DNA of 64,000 nt from Neovahlkampfia damariscottae (GCA_016618085.1 JABLTG010000066.1:1-64000); one strand, 5' to 3'; counted from the first letter of the stretch, positions 9,611 through 18,720 are shown. Notes: generated by a model from the letters alone, not told the origin. Numbers and translations are program-made.

Positions 9611-9720
9611 CAACGTTTTTGGTTAACCTTCCAAATTTATTTATAATTTTTTTATTCAACCCATTTTTATTTTTACAAGAAAATGTTTTATAATTTTGGA
9701 AGGTTAACTAAAAACCTTGA
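9611..9720. repeat. Intergenic palindrome, copy 4 (opposite orientation)
   Basis: About 110 bp with arms GGTTAACCTTCCAAA and GGAAGGTTAACTAAAAACC. The AT-rich middle matches the reverse complement of copy 1, so this copy is inverted relative to copies 1-3. It separates the replication genes from two small coiled-coil ORFs. Confidence 0.85.
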
Positions 9721-9757
9721 GTTATTAATTAAAGTATTTATTATGTAAATTTATTGT

Positions 9758-9955
9758 ATGAATAGCTACATATCTGTTGATGTAAATGTGTATCTTGATA
9801 TGATGAAAGAAAACATGAGACTAAAACAGATTATAATTGATAAGTTGGACAAAAAAATATTAGACCTTCAGAAAGAAAATAAAAGATTAAAGAATAAAGC
9901 AATACCATCAATGAAATCATTAGAAAGATCACTCGAAAAATTAAAGCAAACATAA
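9758..9955 (+). CDS. Small coiled-coil protein of the element
   Basis: A 65-residue ORF. Residues of about 15-50 form a heptad-like Lys/Leu/Ile coiled coil (for example KKILDLQKENKRLK). It follows palindrome copy 4 after a short AT-rich leader. Function unknown; a structural or scaffolding role is possible. Confidence 0.5.
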   Translation: MNSYISVDVNVYLDMMKENMRLKQIIIDKLDKKILDLQKENKRLKNKAIPSMKSLERSLEKLKQT

Positions 9956-10018
9956 GATTTATTTAAAACTTTAAATTATTAAAAATGGTTTAAAGAAATA
10001 AAAATATATTATATTATA

Positions 10019-10246
10019 ATGGGAAGACTTACACAAGTATATTTAAAAGCAAGAAAATATAATTTAAAAGAACGTTTATCAAATATGAAGCAATCAATGA
10101 AAAAAATAGAAGAACAAATGGGTATGATTGAAAATTATGACAAATTTAATACCTATGAGTATACTTTATCAATTATAGATGAACTAATAAGAGAAACAAA
10201 AGACGAATTAATTAATGTTAAAATACAATTGCAAATGTCAAACTAA
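10019..10246 (+). CDS. Small coiled-coil protein of the element
   Basis: A 75-residue Lys/Glu-rich helical ORF. Its leader contains GGTTTAAAGAAATAAAAATA, the same sequence as before the zinc-finger region at 3403, followed by a TATTATATTATAATG start signal. No domain was recognised. Confidence 0.5.
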   Translation: MGRLTQVYLKARKYNLKERLSNMKQSMKKIEEQMGMIENYDKFNTYEYTLSIIDELIRETKDELINVKIQLQMSN

Positions 10247-10386
10247 TTCCTTTTCTTAATATTGTTTAATTAAAACGATATTGAATCAACATTATTGAAC
10301 TCAAGGTTTTCTGCTTCAATTATTTCAAATATTGAACTAAAATTATATCTGTTCGTTAACAAAATAGAATTGCTTCAAATTATACT

Positions 10387-10499
10387 CTCAAGGTATTCAG
10401 TTAACCTTCTAAAATCATTTAAATCTTTTTTATTTGTAAAATATTTTAATAATATTAGAAATTATTTATTATTTTGGAAGGTTAACAAAAACCTTTGAG
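10387..10499. repeat. Intergenic palindrome, copy 5 (diverged)
   Basis: The left arm is CTCAAGGTATTCAGTTAACC and the right arm GGAAGGTTAACAAAAACC then TTTGAG. The arms are less perfect than in copies 1-3. A further single left-arm start (CTCAAGGTTTTC) lies at about 10301, so this interval may hold an older, partly overwritten copy as well. It lies between convergent element ORFs. Confidence 0.8.
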
Positions 10500-10519
10500 G
10501 TTATATCTGATAAAATTTA

Positions 10520-11668
10520 TTAAATCATCATAATTGACCCACCATGTCTATTCTTTATCATTGACTTCTTCAATTGCATCAAACCAGCACCATATAGTAT
10601 GTTATCAAGGAATGATGCTGTATTTGTCACACCATTGATAAAATTTTGTACTAATGGAGGTAATGAATTAATTAATTTATCAGCAGATTGCATCACGAAT
10701 TCCTTAATTGTTTCGTTCATCAATCCTGAATTTTCAAGAAGATCATTAATGAATAACTGACAATTTGTTGATGATGCATTATATAAGTATAATCTTTCTT
10801 TTCCAACTGCATTTAAAGCTCTCTCATGCAGTTGATTTAAATTTACAGGTACAATTTGTTTATAATTCGTCAGATAGATACATTTGGCTGTTTTGTAACT
10901 TTGTATATCAACTAAAGCAATATTTAATACTTGGTTTTTCTCAACTCTTACAATTAAACCACCTTCAAGTTTGCAAATCATAAATAAGTGATACATTTGA
11001 TCATAGTTCAATTTATCTTTTGTTTCATTCCACTTACCAAATGAAACTGCATTTAATATGGTGTTAAAAGTGGATTGAATTGGTGTCTTACATATTAAGA
11101 TTTCTGTTATTTTAATATTTCCGTATTTTTCAAGAAAACTTCTGTAGTATGGTGGCGCATTCAATCTAATCGGATTGGTGATCAAACTTTTCACTCTATT
11201 GAATCCACTACGAAACATTTCAGCAATTGAATTAAATAAGTTACCTCCCTTAAGTTCATTATGTGAGTGATCATATTCTTGATATTCACAATCTGCAAGA
11301 TCAAACATATCTTTAAAATCATTTATATTTATCATTTCATTTTCTTTATCCAAAATGCAATTACAACAAATTTGGTTATTCTTCTCCACTTCTTTTAAAA
11401 CATTGTAAACGATGTCCATTGGATATTTATGAAGAAACAAACCATAACATAAGTTATCTTTGTCGTAATGGTACACTTTGATGTAAAATTTCTTGATTGG
11501 ATCATAAAATTCCTGATAGTTATCATACTGTTCCTTATTGTAATAGGTTTTTGAGCTAAAATCTTTTTTTGTTTGTTCTATTGGTTGAGAAGTTATTAAA
11601 GTTATCGAGTTATCATCTTCTGATACAAAAATATAATAGTACGGTAATTTTAGTTGTTTGTAGTTCAT
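10520..11668 (-). CDS. Papain/NlpC-like domain protein of the element
   Basis: A 382-residue minus-strand ORF. The N-terminal part (about 1-130) is variable and Tyr/Asp-rich. The C-terminal part has the pattern of a thiol-hydrolase fold seen in Polinton-like and giant-virus proteins: PPYYRSFLEKYG, then an ICKTPI segment, YHLFMICKLEGG with a candidate His, and NASSTNCQLFINDLL with a candidate Cys. A Gly/Ala-rich hydrophobic tail follows. Such proteins are usually linked to virion maturation or entry; that role is inference here. It converges on palindrome copy 5. Confidence 0.55.
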   Translation of the reverse strand: MNYKQLKLPYYYIFVSEDDNSITLITSQPIEQTKKDFSSKTYYNKEQYDNYQEFYDPIKKFYIKVYHYDKDNLCYGLFLHKYPMDIVYNVLKEVEKNNQICCNCILDKENEMININDFKDMFDLADCEYQEYDHSHNELKGGNLFNSIAEMFRSGFNRVKSLITNPIRLNAPPYYRSFLEKYGNIKITEILICKTPIQSTFNTILNAVSFGKWNETKDKLNYDQMYHLFMICKLEGGLIVRVEKNQVLNIALVDIQSYKTAKCIYLTNYKQIVPVNLNQLHERALNAVGKERLYLYNASSTNCQLFINDLLENSGLMNETIKEFVMQSADKLINSLPPLVQNFINGVTNTASFLDNILYGAGLMQLKKSMIKNRHGGSIMMI

Positions 11669-11708
11669 CTATATAATAAGAAGAGATTATTTGACCTTTC
11701 AATATCAA

Positions 11709-11790
11709 CTCAAGGTTTTCATGTTTTCAACTCCAGAATAATAAAATATTATTGGTTCAATTATTCTAAAAATATTCACCAATTGAGTAA
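11709..11790. repeat. Degraded palindrome arm, copy 6
   Basis: CTCAAGGTTTTCATG followed by AGAATAATAAAATATT matches the left arm and adjacent middle of the intergenic palindrome; the matching right arm is poor. It marks the approximate right edge of the clearly viral block, just before the NTPase/nuclease gene. Confidence 0.6.
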
Positions 11791-11884
11791 AGAAGAAACA
11801 ATTGAATCTCAAACTAAACCAAAAATCGAACCTAAAATTTCGGATTCAGAATTATTTGACCTTGAAAGTCCTAGATCAGAATAT

Positions 11885-13899
11885 ATGACGGAATTAAAGG
11901 AAATAGTATCAAATAAATTCAAAGTTCCAAACACTATCCAAGAATTTTATAATATTCTTGACAAAAATGGTCTAGAAACACTTGAAGACTGGAAGAAAGT
12001 TACAGAAGAAGACAAGAAGTTATTTCCTGTTGGATTAAAATATTTTTTGGATGAAAAGGCTGGTATTCAACCAGAAGAAGGTAAATTTTATTGTTCATTA
12101 TTAAATTTTAGTTCGTTCAAAGAAAAGAAAAAGAGAAGAAATGGTTAGTGGTTTAAAAAAAAAGTGGAGTGTCAATGGAGCAATTTATAAAATTCATAAT
12201 GTTTTTTATACAAATAGAAAAAATTTGAAAGAAAAATTAATAAATCGAATTGAAAAAGAAGGATTAAACTGTATTCTTCTTATTGGACCAAGAGCAAGTG
12301 GAAAAACAACAACAGTACTTGATCTTCGAATCGAATATGATGATGCATTAATTATTTAGTTTGTTTTATTTTTGATTAATTATTTGTAGCATTGATTTTT
12401 CTACGATTACAAATGAAAATTTTTGGAATGACCTTTCAGTTAGAGGTTCAAGGAATTCAGAAAAATTTCATATGGACTTTAAAGATACGTTAAGCTTTAC
12501 ACAACTTTTTTATGATTTAAAAAACAGGAATGATAAAAAAATTATTTTAGTTCTTGACGAATTTGATTCATTATTGGATCTTGATTCAAAAATTAGAGAT
12601 GAATTCTTAACAAATTTAAGAAATTTAAAACAAGATGCTTTGAATCATAATCTTAAAAGTGTAATTGGTATTGGTGTCTTTGGACTTCTTGCTTTAAATA
12701 CAGAAAATATTAAAATATCTCCGTTTAATATTACAGATGCTTTAAATACTGAATTTTTTAATCAAGAAGAATCCTTGGATTTATTTGATCAATTTGAAGA
12801 AGAATATAAAATTAAAGTTGATGATTTAGTTAAAAATGAAGTATTTGAATATACTGCAGGGTATTTTTATTTTATTTTAATGTATAATAGACACCCTGGT
12901 TTATTTTGTTTATGTGGTCGTGTTATTCAAGAAGAAGTTGTGGAAAAGAAAATCATTCATTTTACTTTGGATCATTGGAAAATATTATTTTCTGAAGGAT
13001 TAATTATTAAAGAATTGAAACATTATCCAACGACGAAAAGAATATTATCAGATTTTAAAATTCAATCTGGAGTAGTTGAAGAATCAAAAATTCTTTTTAA
13101 TTCTCTTATTTTTAATGATATTGAAACAGAATTTGAACTGGATTCGGATGATAAAATAACAAATTTCCTTTCAAATGAAGGATTAATTATTGTTACAAAT
13201 CTGGCAAAAGATAAATTCAAAATTACATCTCCTATTATTAGAGATACTTTTGGAGTATTATTATTAAAAAAATCTACATTTCCAAATCAATACATTTATC
13301 CAAATACTTTTGATTTAATTCATGTTTTAAGTGAATCATTTAAATGCTTTGATTTCGAAAAATTAAAAAAATGTTATGAATTTGCAACAAAAAATGTTGA
13401 AGATCAAAAAACATATTCAGGAAAAATTGCTTTAAATGAATCAGTTTATCAATTTGAACTTGGGTCAATATTAAGAAGTTGGTTGCCCGCAGAATTTACA
13501 ATTGTTGTTCATGCAAAAACAAAAGAATCAGGAAAAAATGTTTCTTATCCTGATATTTTAATATCTTGTTCTAAATTTAAAATTATTTTAGAATTATTAT
13601 CAAATGAAAGATACTCACACTTAAAAAAAGGAAAAGAATCATCTTCAAGTGTTTTGGGACACATTGAAAGGACGCGTGAATATGCAGAATTTTTTAAAGC
13701 AGATCCATGGGTCTTACATTTTGTAGCATTGAATTCAATTAAAGATCATGATAAAATTACATTTCCAGAAAAGAAAAAGAATATAAACCATCTTGATCAA
13801 TTGAATATTGTATATTTATTTCATGATCATAAATTTAATTCAATGATAATGAAAATACAAAAAAAAGGTGAAGGTGCAGTAATAACAACACTTTTTTAA
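11885..13899 (+). CDS. Crinkler-like P-loop NTPase with C-terminal nuclease-like domain
   Basis: Two 31-nt introns (12081-12111 and 12359-12389) join three exons into about 650 residues from ATG 11885. Walker A is near residue 125 (LIGPRASGKTTT), Walker B near 200 (IILVLDEFDSLL) and an NTPase lid region follows. The C-terminal part has YPDILIS...KIILELL near residues 534-550, fitting the PD-(D/E)xK-like fold of the Crinkler (CRN) NTPase-nuclease family. Coding-like sequence continues upstream to about 11770 without a Met, so the real 5' end may be an undetected exon or may have been lost at the element boundary. Its introns match host genes. CRN proteins act as nuclear effectors or in conflict systems; the role here is inferred only. 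Confidence 0.6.
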
Positions 13900-13942
13900 A
13901 ATAAACTTCATAAATTCGATTTTAAGCTAGACATAAACATAA

Positions 13943-14052
13943 CTCAAGGTTTTTGATTGACCTTCTAAAATAATAAAACATTTTTTTTAAAATAAAAATA
14001 ATCCAATAAAGAAAATGAAAAATCAAAATGGAAGGTTAACCAAAAACCTTGA
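13943..14052. repeat. Intergenic palindrome, copy 7
   Basis: The left arm CTCAAGGTTTTTGATTGACC and right arm GGAAGGTTAACCAAAAACC then TTGA show the same AT-rich middle as copy 1. It lies just after the NTPase/nuclease gene, so that gene is bracketed by family members at 11709 and here. Confidence 0.85.
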
Positions 14053-14266
14053 ATACAATATGGTCCAAAAAGTAACAAAAATCTCAAGTGATTTGCAAAA
14101 TATCCTGATAGAATCTACTTTGCACTAATTACATCTTTAACTCTTTCTTTAATCCAAAAAAAAAAGTATCAAAGCCAAAACAAAAAAAGTATGAAAAAAA
14201 AGTGTCAAAAATATTACCTCACCCCCCTTTATGATCCAACTCAAATCACACAACTCTGCCAGCACT

Positions 14267-14331
14267 AGCAAGTAAAGTACATAGAATCGAGCGTAGCGTC
14301 CTTGTAAAGGCGGCAATGTACTTTACTTGCT
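14267..14331. repeat. Perfect 16-bp inverted repeat (hairpin) before the copine gene
   Basis: AGCAAGTAAAGTACAT at 14267-14282 is exactly complementary to ATGTACTTTACTTGCT at 14316-14331, with a 33-nt loop richer in G and C than its surroundings (it contains GAGCGTAGCGTCC). It lies 17 bp upstream of the copine ATG at 14349. Possible roles are a transcript hairpin, a regulator-binding palindrome or a small-RNA precursor; none can be chosen from sequence alone. Confidence 0.75.
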
Positions 14332-14337
14332 TTTCAT

Positions 14338-14344
14338 CCAATCA
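14338..14344 (+). promoter_or_regulatory. CCAAT box of the copine gene
   Basis: CCAATCA ends 4 bp before ATG 14349. It matches the CCAATCA element repeated upstream of about twenty host genes in the window. Confidence 0.5.
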
Positions 14345-14348
14345 AAAC

Positions 14349-15412
14349 ATGGGACAATACTTCAGTGATTCAGACGCAAAGGAACCAGATAATTTTCAAA
14401 TCACTAAAGATTTGAAAAAAACAAATAACATTAAATATTTTGAAGATATATACAATTCTGAAGTCGAAGTCAGACAAGCTTTGATAAAATCAGGGATAGA
14501 ATCATCAAATTTGATTATTGGAATTGATTATACTTCCAGTAATAAATATCAAGGTGAAAAATCATTCGGTGGAAAGAATTTACATGAAATTAGAGATGAA
14601 GACCTTTTGAATCCTTATCAAAGAGTCATATCAATTATTGGAAGAACTTTGAGGTTTATTTTAGATTTTAAAATTCATTTTTTTAGTGAATTGGATGAAG
14701 ATAATTTAATTCCAGTTTTTGGTTATGGTGATATTAATACAAAGGTATTTTTATTATTTTATAGTCTAAAATTCAACTTGATAGAATCATTCAGTATTTC
14801 CTTTAATGCCAGATAATTCAGGAAGATATTGTCATGGTTTTGAAGAGGTATTGAATACTTATAATAATATAACACCTTATATCAAATTATCAGGTCCAAC
14901 AAATTTGTAATATTGTAATTGTTTTTTTGACCATATTTTATGAAGTGCTCCTTTGATAAATAAAGCTGTTGAAATTGTATGTTCTGGTGTTAGAAGAGAA
15001 TATCACATTTTAGTAATTATAACAGATGGTCAAGTAACAGAAACTGATCAAGATGAAACAGCTAGAGCCATTGTTAATGCATCAAATTATCCATTAAGCA
15101 TAATTGTTGTTGGAGGTAAGATAATTTTGAATTCATTTTTTTGTTAGTTGGAGATGGACCAGTATATCATTATTTTTTTTTTGTAAAATTTTTTTCAGTG
15201 GGATGAAATGGAGACATATGATGATGAATTACCTGAACGTAAATTTGACAACGTTTGTATTTTATTCTTTTTTATCCTTTAAGTTTCAATTTGTTGATTA
15301 TCACAGAGTAATGAAAAATTCAAAAGGTGACAAAAATGCAGCATTTGCATTAGCAGCTTTAATGGAAATTCCACAGCAATACCAAGCTATTAGACACTTA
15401 AAATTAATGTAA
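14349..15412 (+). CDS. Copine / RGLG-type vWA-domain protein
   Basis: Six exons with introns at 14745-14784, 14907-14945, 15116-15147, 15162-15198 and 15253-15283 give 294 residues. ATG 14349 gives MGQYFS, a plausible N-myristoylation site. The body is a copine-type von Willebrand A domain: [11 protein letters not shown] (metal-site region), [19 protein letters not shown], then [13 protein letters not shown] and [10 protein letters not shown], ending in [17 protein letters not shown]. There are no C2 domains, so it resembles short plant RGLG proteins or a bare copine domain, but no RING finger is visible. Likely membrane-tethered signalling protein. Splicing restores all family motifs, so the model is strong. 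Confidence 0.9.
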
Positions 15413-15609
15413 ATTTAAAAAATAAAATAAAATTCTCATTCGTTCTAAATTATCCAATTAAATTTCTTCTCCAAGCTGAATTGACCAAACTACAAATTTA
15501 GTATGAATCAAAAATATGACTTATATGGATATATTAACCAAACTGTTCCTGACCAGAATATTAGAATTATAAATAGAAGTTTAGTTTGAAGAAATTCAAT
15601 TTTTTGAAA

Positions 15610-17346
15610 ATGCAAGTTTCGAAATACATTATTCAAAGATTGCAACAAATCAAAGGAAATTGTGTATTTTCTTATCCAGGCGATCATAACGGTAGTTTAC
15701 TTGAAGAAATGACAAAAAGTCAAGTAACTGAAGTTATTATTTCAGCCAACGAATATGAAGCAGGATTTTCTTCTCATGGATATTCAAAATTATCAAATTT
15801 ACCATCAGTTTTATTAACTTCTTATGGTCAAAGTTCAACTAAAACATTAAATGCTATTTCTTGTTCAAATCATGAAAGAACATCTGTTATTATTTTGAAT
15901 ATAACACCACCTCATGAAGAAGTTTACAGACATCGAGATTTAGGTAGATTATGGCATCATTCAACAGATAAAGATGGAAATTTTTATTGTGATTTTGATT
16001 TATTTTCTTCAGTAACTTGTCATGCAGAAAGAGTAACCAATTGTTCAATGGCAGGAATTCAAATTGATAATGCATTAACAAATTGTTTAACTTTTAAAAA
16101 ACCTGTTTATATTGAAATTATGGAAGATGTTTTATTTCAAAAATGTCAAACACCATCAGAAAAGATTTCAATTAAAGAAATTCAAAGTACACCAAATGAA
16201 CTGAAGAGAAGTATTGATTTTATTAAAAAAGAATTTCAAATTTCAAAGTCATCAGTTATTTGGTTAGGTCCTGAAATTGACAGATATAATTTGACCAATG
16301 AATTTTTAGAATTTATCAAAGAAAAGAATTTAAGATATTTTACCTCATTAAATTCAAAAGGAATTATTGATGAAAATGATGATAATTTTTTAGGTGTATT
16401 TTTAGGTAGATCATCAAATCCAAAATTAATCAGTGAAATTCAAAGATCAGATTTAGTCGTCATTTTAGGAGAAATATCAACTGAAATAGATTTAATTGAC
16501 CAATCCATTTTACCTTTTTATAAAAAAGAAAGAAATTTTATCATTTGTTCAAATTTTATTGTTAAAAGTTTAAAACATCAATTTTATTCAGGAATAATTA
16601 CATTACAAGATTTATTGAAAAATTTGAAAAAAGAAATTTCAAAAAATACATCCATTGTAACAAATTCAACACTTATTCCATCATCATTATCAAAATCAAA
16701 TGAATGTTTAATTCATGATGAATTTATTTCTTTTGATTCTTTTTCAGAACAAATTGAAATTTCAAATTTATTGAGAAATGATAATTCAATTTTAATTGTC
16801 GATTCAACATTCGCAGTATTTCCATTGTCAAATATTACATTAAAAAAGAATCAATTTTCAACACAAATTTCACCTTTTTCTTCATTTCATTCAATTTGTG
16901 AATCCATTGGTATTTGGAAATCAACAAAACGTAGACCGATCATTGTAATTTCAGATGAAGGATATCAATCAATGAATTCTTCCATTTCAACTTTAAAGAA
17001 ATTAAAATCCAATGCAATCATTTTTGTGATGAATAACAAAATTAAAAGTATTCAACAATGGTTAATCAATCCAAATTATTTTGGTTCACAAAATGTTCCA
17101 ATGGAAAATTATTTAAAAGTTGAAGAATGGGATTATTCAAAACATTCAAATTCAATTGATCCAAATATTATGAGTTTTAAAGTGAAAACAAATCAAGAAT
17201 TAAATGAATGTTTAAAAAAAATAGAAAAATTAAATGAATTATCAATGGTTGATGTTGTAATTCCAATCAAAAATATTCCAAAACAAGCAAAATGGAGAAT
17301 TCCAAAATATGATTCAGATATGAAACCAAATTGTGAAATGTTTTAA
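15610..17346 (+). CDS. Thiamine-diphosphate-dependent decarboxylase-like enzyme (pyruvate/indolepyruvate decarboxylase family)
   Basis: Intronless ORF of 578 residues from ATG 15610. The N-terminal domain has the family landmarks: YPGDHNGSLLEEM, the cofactor-activating Glu in ANEYEAGFSSHGYSK, and the paired catalytic His near residue 116 (LWHHST). The C-terminal TPP domain has ISDEGYQSMNSSIS where the family has GDGS, and then FVMNNK for the NN end of the motif. The metal-binding Asp is kept but two neighbouring positions differ, so activity or substrate may differ from classical pyruvate decarboxylase. Length fits the family (550-600). It is convergent with the Nudix gene, with only 3 bp between stop codons. 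Confidence 0.8.
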   Translation: MQVSKYIIQRLQQIKGNCVFSYPGDHNGSLLEEMTKSQVTEVIISANEYEAGFSSHGYSKLSNLPSVLLTSYGQSSTKTLNAISCSNHERTSVIILNITPPHEEVYRHRDLGRLWHHSTDKDGNFYCDFDLFSSVTCHAERVTNCSMAGIQIDNALTNCLTFKKPVYIEIMEDVLFQKCQTPSEKISIKEIQSTPNELKRSIDFIKKEFQISKSSVIWLGPEIDRYNLTNEFLEFIKEKNLRYFTSLNSKGIIDENDDNFLGVFLGRSSNPKLISEIQRSDLVVILGEISTEIDLIDQSILPFYKKERNFIICSNFIVKSLKHQFYSGIITLQDLLKNLKKEISKNTSIVTNSTLIPSSLSKSNECLIHDEFISFDSFSEQIEISNLLRNDNSILIVDSTFAVFPLSNITLKKNQFSTQISPFSSFHSICESIGIWKSTKRRPIIVISDEGYQSMNSSISTLKKLKSNAIIFVMNNKIKSIQQWLINPNYFGSQNVPMENYLKVEEWDYSKHSNSIDPNIMSFKVKTNQELNECLKKIEKLNELSMVDVVIPIKNIPKQAKWRIPKYDSDMKPNCEMF

Positions 17347-17349
17347 ATA

Positions 17350-18012
17350 TTAAAGAATTCTTTTAATTTCTTTGTTAAACCAAGGTGTAAACTTAAGTTC
17401 TTTCAATTTTATATCATCCAATGAAATGAATCTTGTTTCCACAACTTCCATATTGTCCATGGTAATAACACCATCATATCTACATTTAAATGTCTTTGAT
17501 AATTCCTATTTTATGTTTAAAATATATTCAAATCTCTTCATACATAATCGAATACATTTTCAAATTCCCATAATTCTTCATGTTCTTCACCTACTTGTAT
17601 CAAATCTCCATTTTTTATTTTTATCCCTAGTTCTTCTTCTAATCCTCTAATTGCGCCACTTTCATATGTCTCATTTTCTTTTAAATGCTCTGTGACTGAT
17701 AAATCCCATAAATCTATAGTTGTGTTAAATTTAAATTAAATTGACCTGGACAAACATCTTGGAAATTTTACTCTTAAAAAAAGTTTACCTTTATTATTTG
17801 CTCTCTTTTGTATCAATAATTCATTATTTTTATTGAATACAAAAATGGAAACACTTTTATGTAATAAACCTTTTTGATGAACAATACCTTTTTTTTTTTG
17901 TTTTTCTGTTCTTACCTCTTCTTTCTCTTCCAATCTTTTTTCTTGTTGTTTTATCAAAAATATCAAACAATTCATCAAATACCTTCGTCATCTGTACAGT
18001 TGTTTTTTTCAT
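17350..18012 (-). CDS. Nudix hydrolase, isopentenyl-diphosphate-isomerase-like (YfcD type)
   Basis: Five exons, with introns of 28, 31, 32 and 38 nt, give 177 residues. The order is DELFDIFDKTTRKKIGR, GLLHKSVSIFVFN, LLIQKRANNK, DLWDLSVTEHL, then the Nudix box (about 20 residues, GA-REE/LEEELGI pattern: ESGAIRGLEEELGI), ending in FTPWFNKEIKRIL. This is the layout of small IDI-like Nudix enzymes. Only the spliced frame carries WDLSVTEHL, which supports the introns. A Nudix hydrolase acting on a nucleotide-diphosphate or prenyl-like substrate is expected; the substrate cannot be named. A TGATTGG CCAAT box lies 15 bp upstream. Confidence 0.85.
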
Positions 18013-18026
18013 TTGAAAAATTAAAA

Positions 18027-18033
18027 TGATTGG
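18027..18033 (-). promoter_or_regulatory. CCAAT box of the Nudix gene
   Basis: GACCAATCA on the minus strand, 15 bp before the ATG at 18012 and inside the 52-bp gap after the COMMD gene. Confidence 0.45.
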
Positions 18034-18064
18034 TCATTCACAAGAAATAAAATAATTTATAAAA

Positions 18065-18669
18065 TTAATTTTTCATTGAAGATAATTGATCCCTAATTTT
18101 TCCTAAACCTTTCAACATGATTTCTAGTGTTTCTTTATTCATTTCAAATGAAATGGTTTCCATTGGTTTCATAACACCTTGTTTTTCACTACATTTTTGA
18201 ATGTCCATTTGAACTATTAAATTTGAATTAACTAAATTTGAGATTGAATCAGAAGAAGTTTGCAAATCAATTCTCCATTTCATATCAACTAATTTTGGTG
18301 GTGAAACTTGTGTTTGTATTGTTTGATCTCTCCAACTTGGTATATGTTTTAAAAGTATTTGACAAATGTTTTCTTTTAATTCTTCGCTCATTTGAGAATT
18401 TTTAAATAATTTTAAAATCTATTTTTTAGAAGTGAAAGTAAAATTACTGTTTCTTTTTCACTAAAATTATAATAAACAGCTTGTTTAGATATTTCTAAAA
18501 TAGTTTCCAACAATACTGTTCCTTTCTTCTCATCAACGTCCAATTGTGTTGAAACAGAATCTATCAAAGAAGAATTTACACCATCCAATCTTGTTTGGTA
18601 CACTCTCAAAAATACTTGCTCCAAGAATTGTGGTGGTGAAGAATTTAGCAATGACAATACTTCAGTCAT
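18065..18669 (-). CDS. COMM-domain protein (COMMD family)
   Basis: Two exons (intron 18419-18447, 29 nt) give 191 residues, the usual COMMD length. The N-terminal helical domain occupies about residues 1-105. The C-terminal COMM domain shows the core PPKLVDMKWRIDLQTSS and ends in a Leu-rich LEIMLKGLGKIRDQLS helix. COMMD proteins assemble in the Commander complex that recycles endosomal membrane cargo. The paralogue number (COMMD1-10) cannot be assigned by eye. The splice joins the two frames with phase 0 and no loss of conserved sequence. Confidence 0.85.
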
Positions 18670-18697
18670 TGTTTTTTTTTTTTTTTTGTTTATTTAA

Positions 18698-18704
18698 CCA
18701 ATCA
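18698..18704 (+). promoter_or_regulatory. CCAAT box between the COMMD gene and the small repeat-protein gene
   Basis: AACCAATCAAAG lies 29 bp from the COMMD start (18669). A second copy, GACCAATAAG, is at 18812-18821, 34 bp before the ATG at 18855, so each divergent gene has its own box. Confidence 0.45.
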
Positions 18705-18720
18705 AAGTGCACCAAGAAAA

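Larger units (their letters stand above)
1..11790. mobile_element. Polinton-like (Maverick-like) virus-derived element, left end outside window
   Basis: A block of genes on both strands with virus-type content: rve-family integrase, family B DNA polymerase joined to an SF1 helicase, HNH-type ORF, C2H2-type zinc-finger ORFs, a papain/NlpC-like protein and several small ORFs. Integrase plus protein-primed-type PolB is the hallmark of Polintons. None of its ORFs shows the host's tiny introns, and their starts share a TATAATATAATG-like signal. The left end is cut by the window edge, so capsid and packaging genes may lie beyond it. The right limit is put near the last palindrome arm after 11668, but could be as far as about 14050. 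Most ORFs are open and the palindromes are near identical, so the copy looks young; about one or two breaks are visible. No terminal inverted repeat or target duplication could be recognised. Confidence 0.8.

Noticed and set aside
10295-10498. 67-codon plus-strand ORF downstream of the small coiled-coil genes
   Set aside because: It overlaps the diverged palindrome copy 5 and has repeat-derived, low-complexity content.
17372-17650. Plus-strand ORF after the decarboxylase gene
   Set aside because: It is antisense to the Nudix exons, whose spliced protein matches a known family; the plus-strand product is low-complexity.
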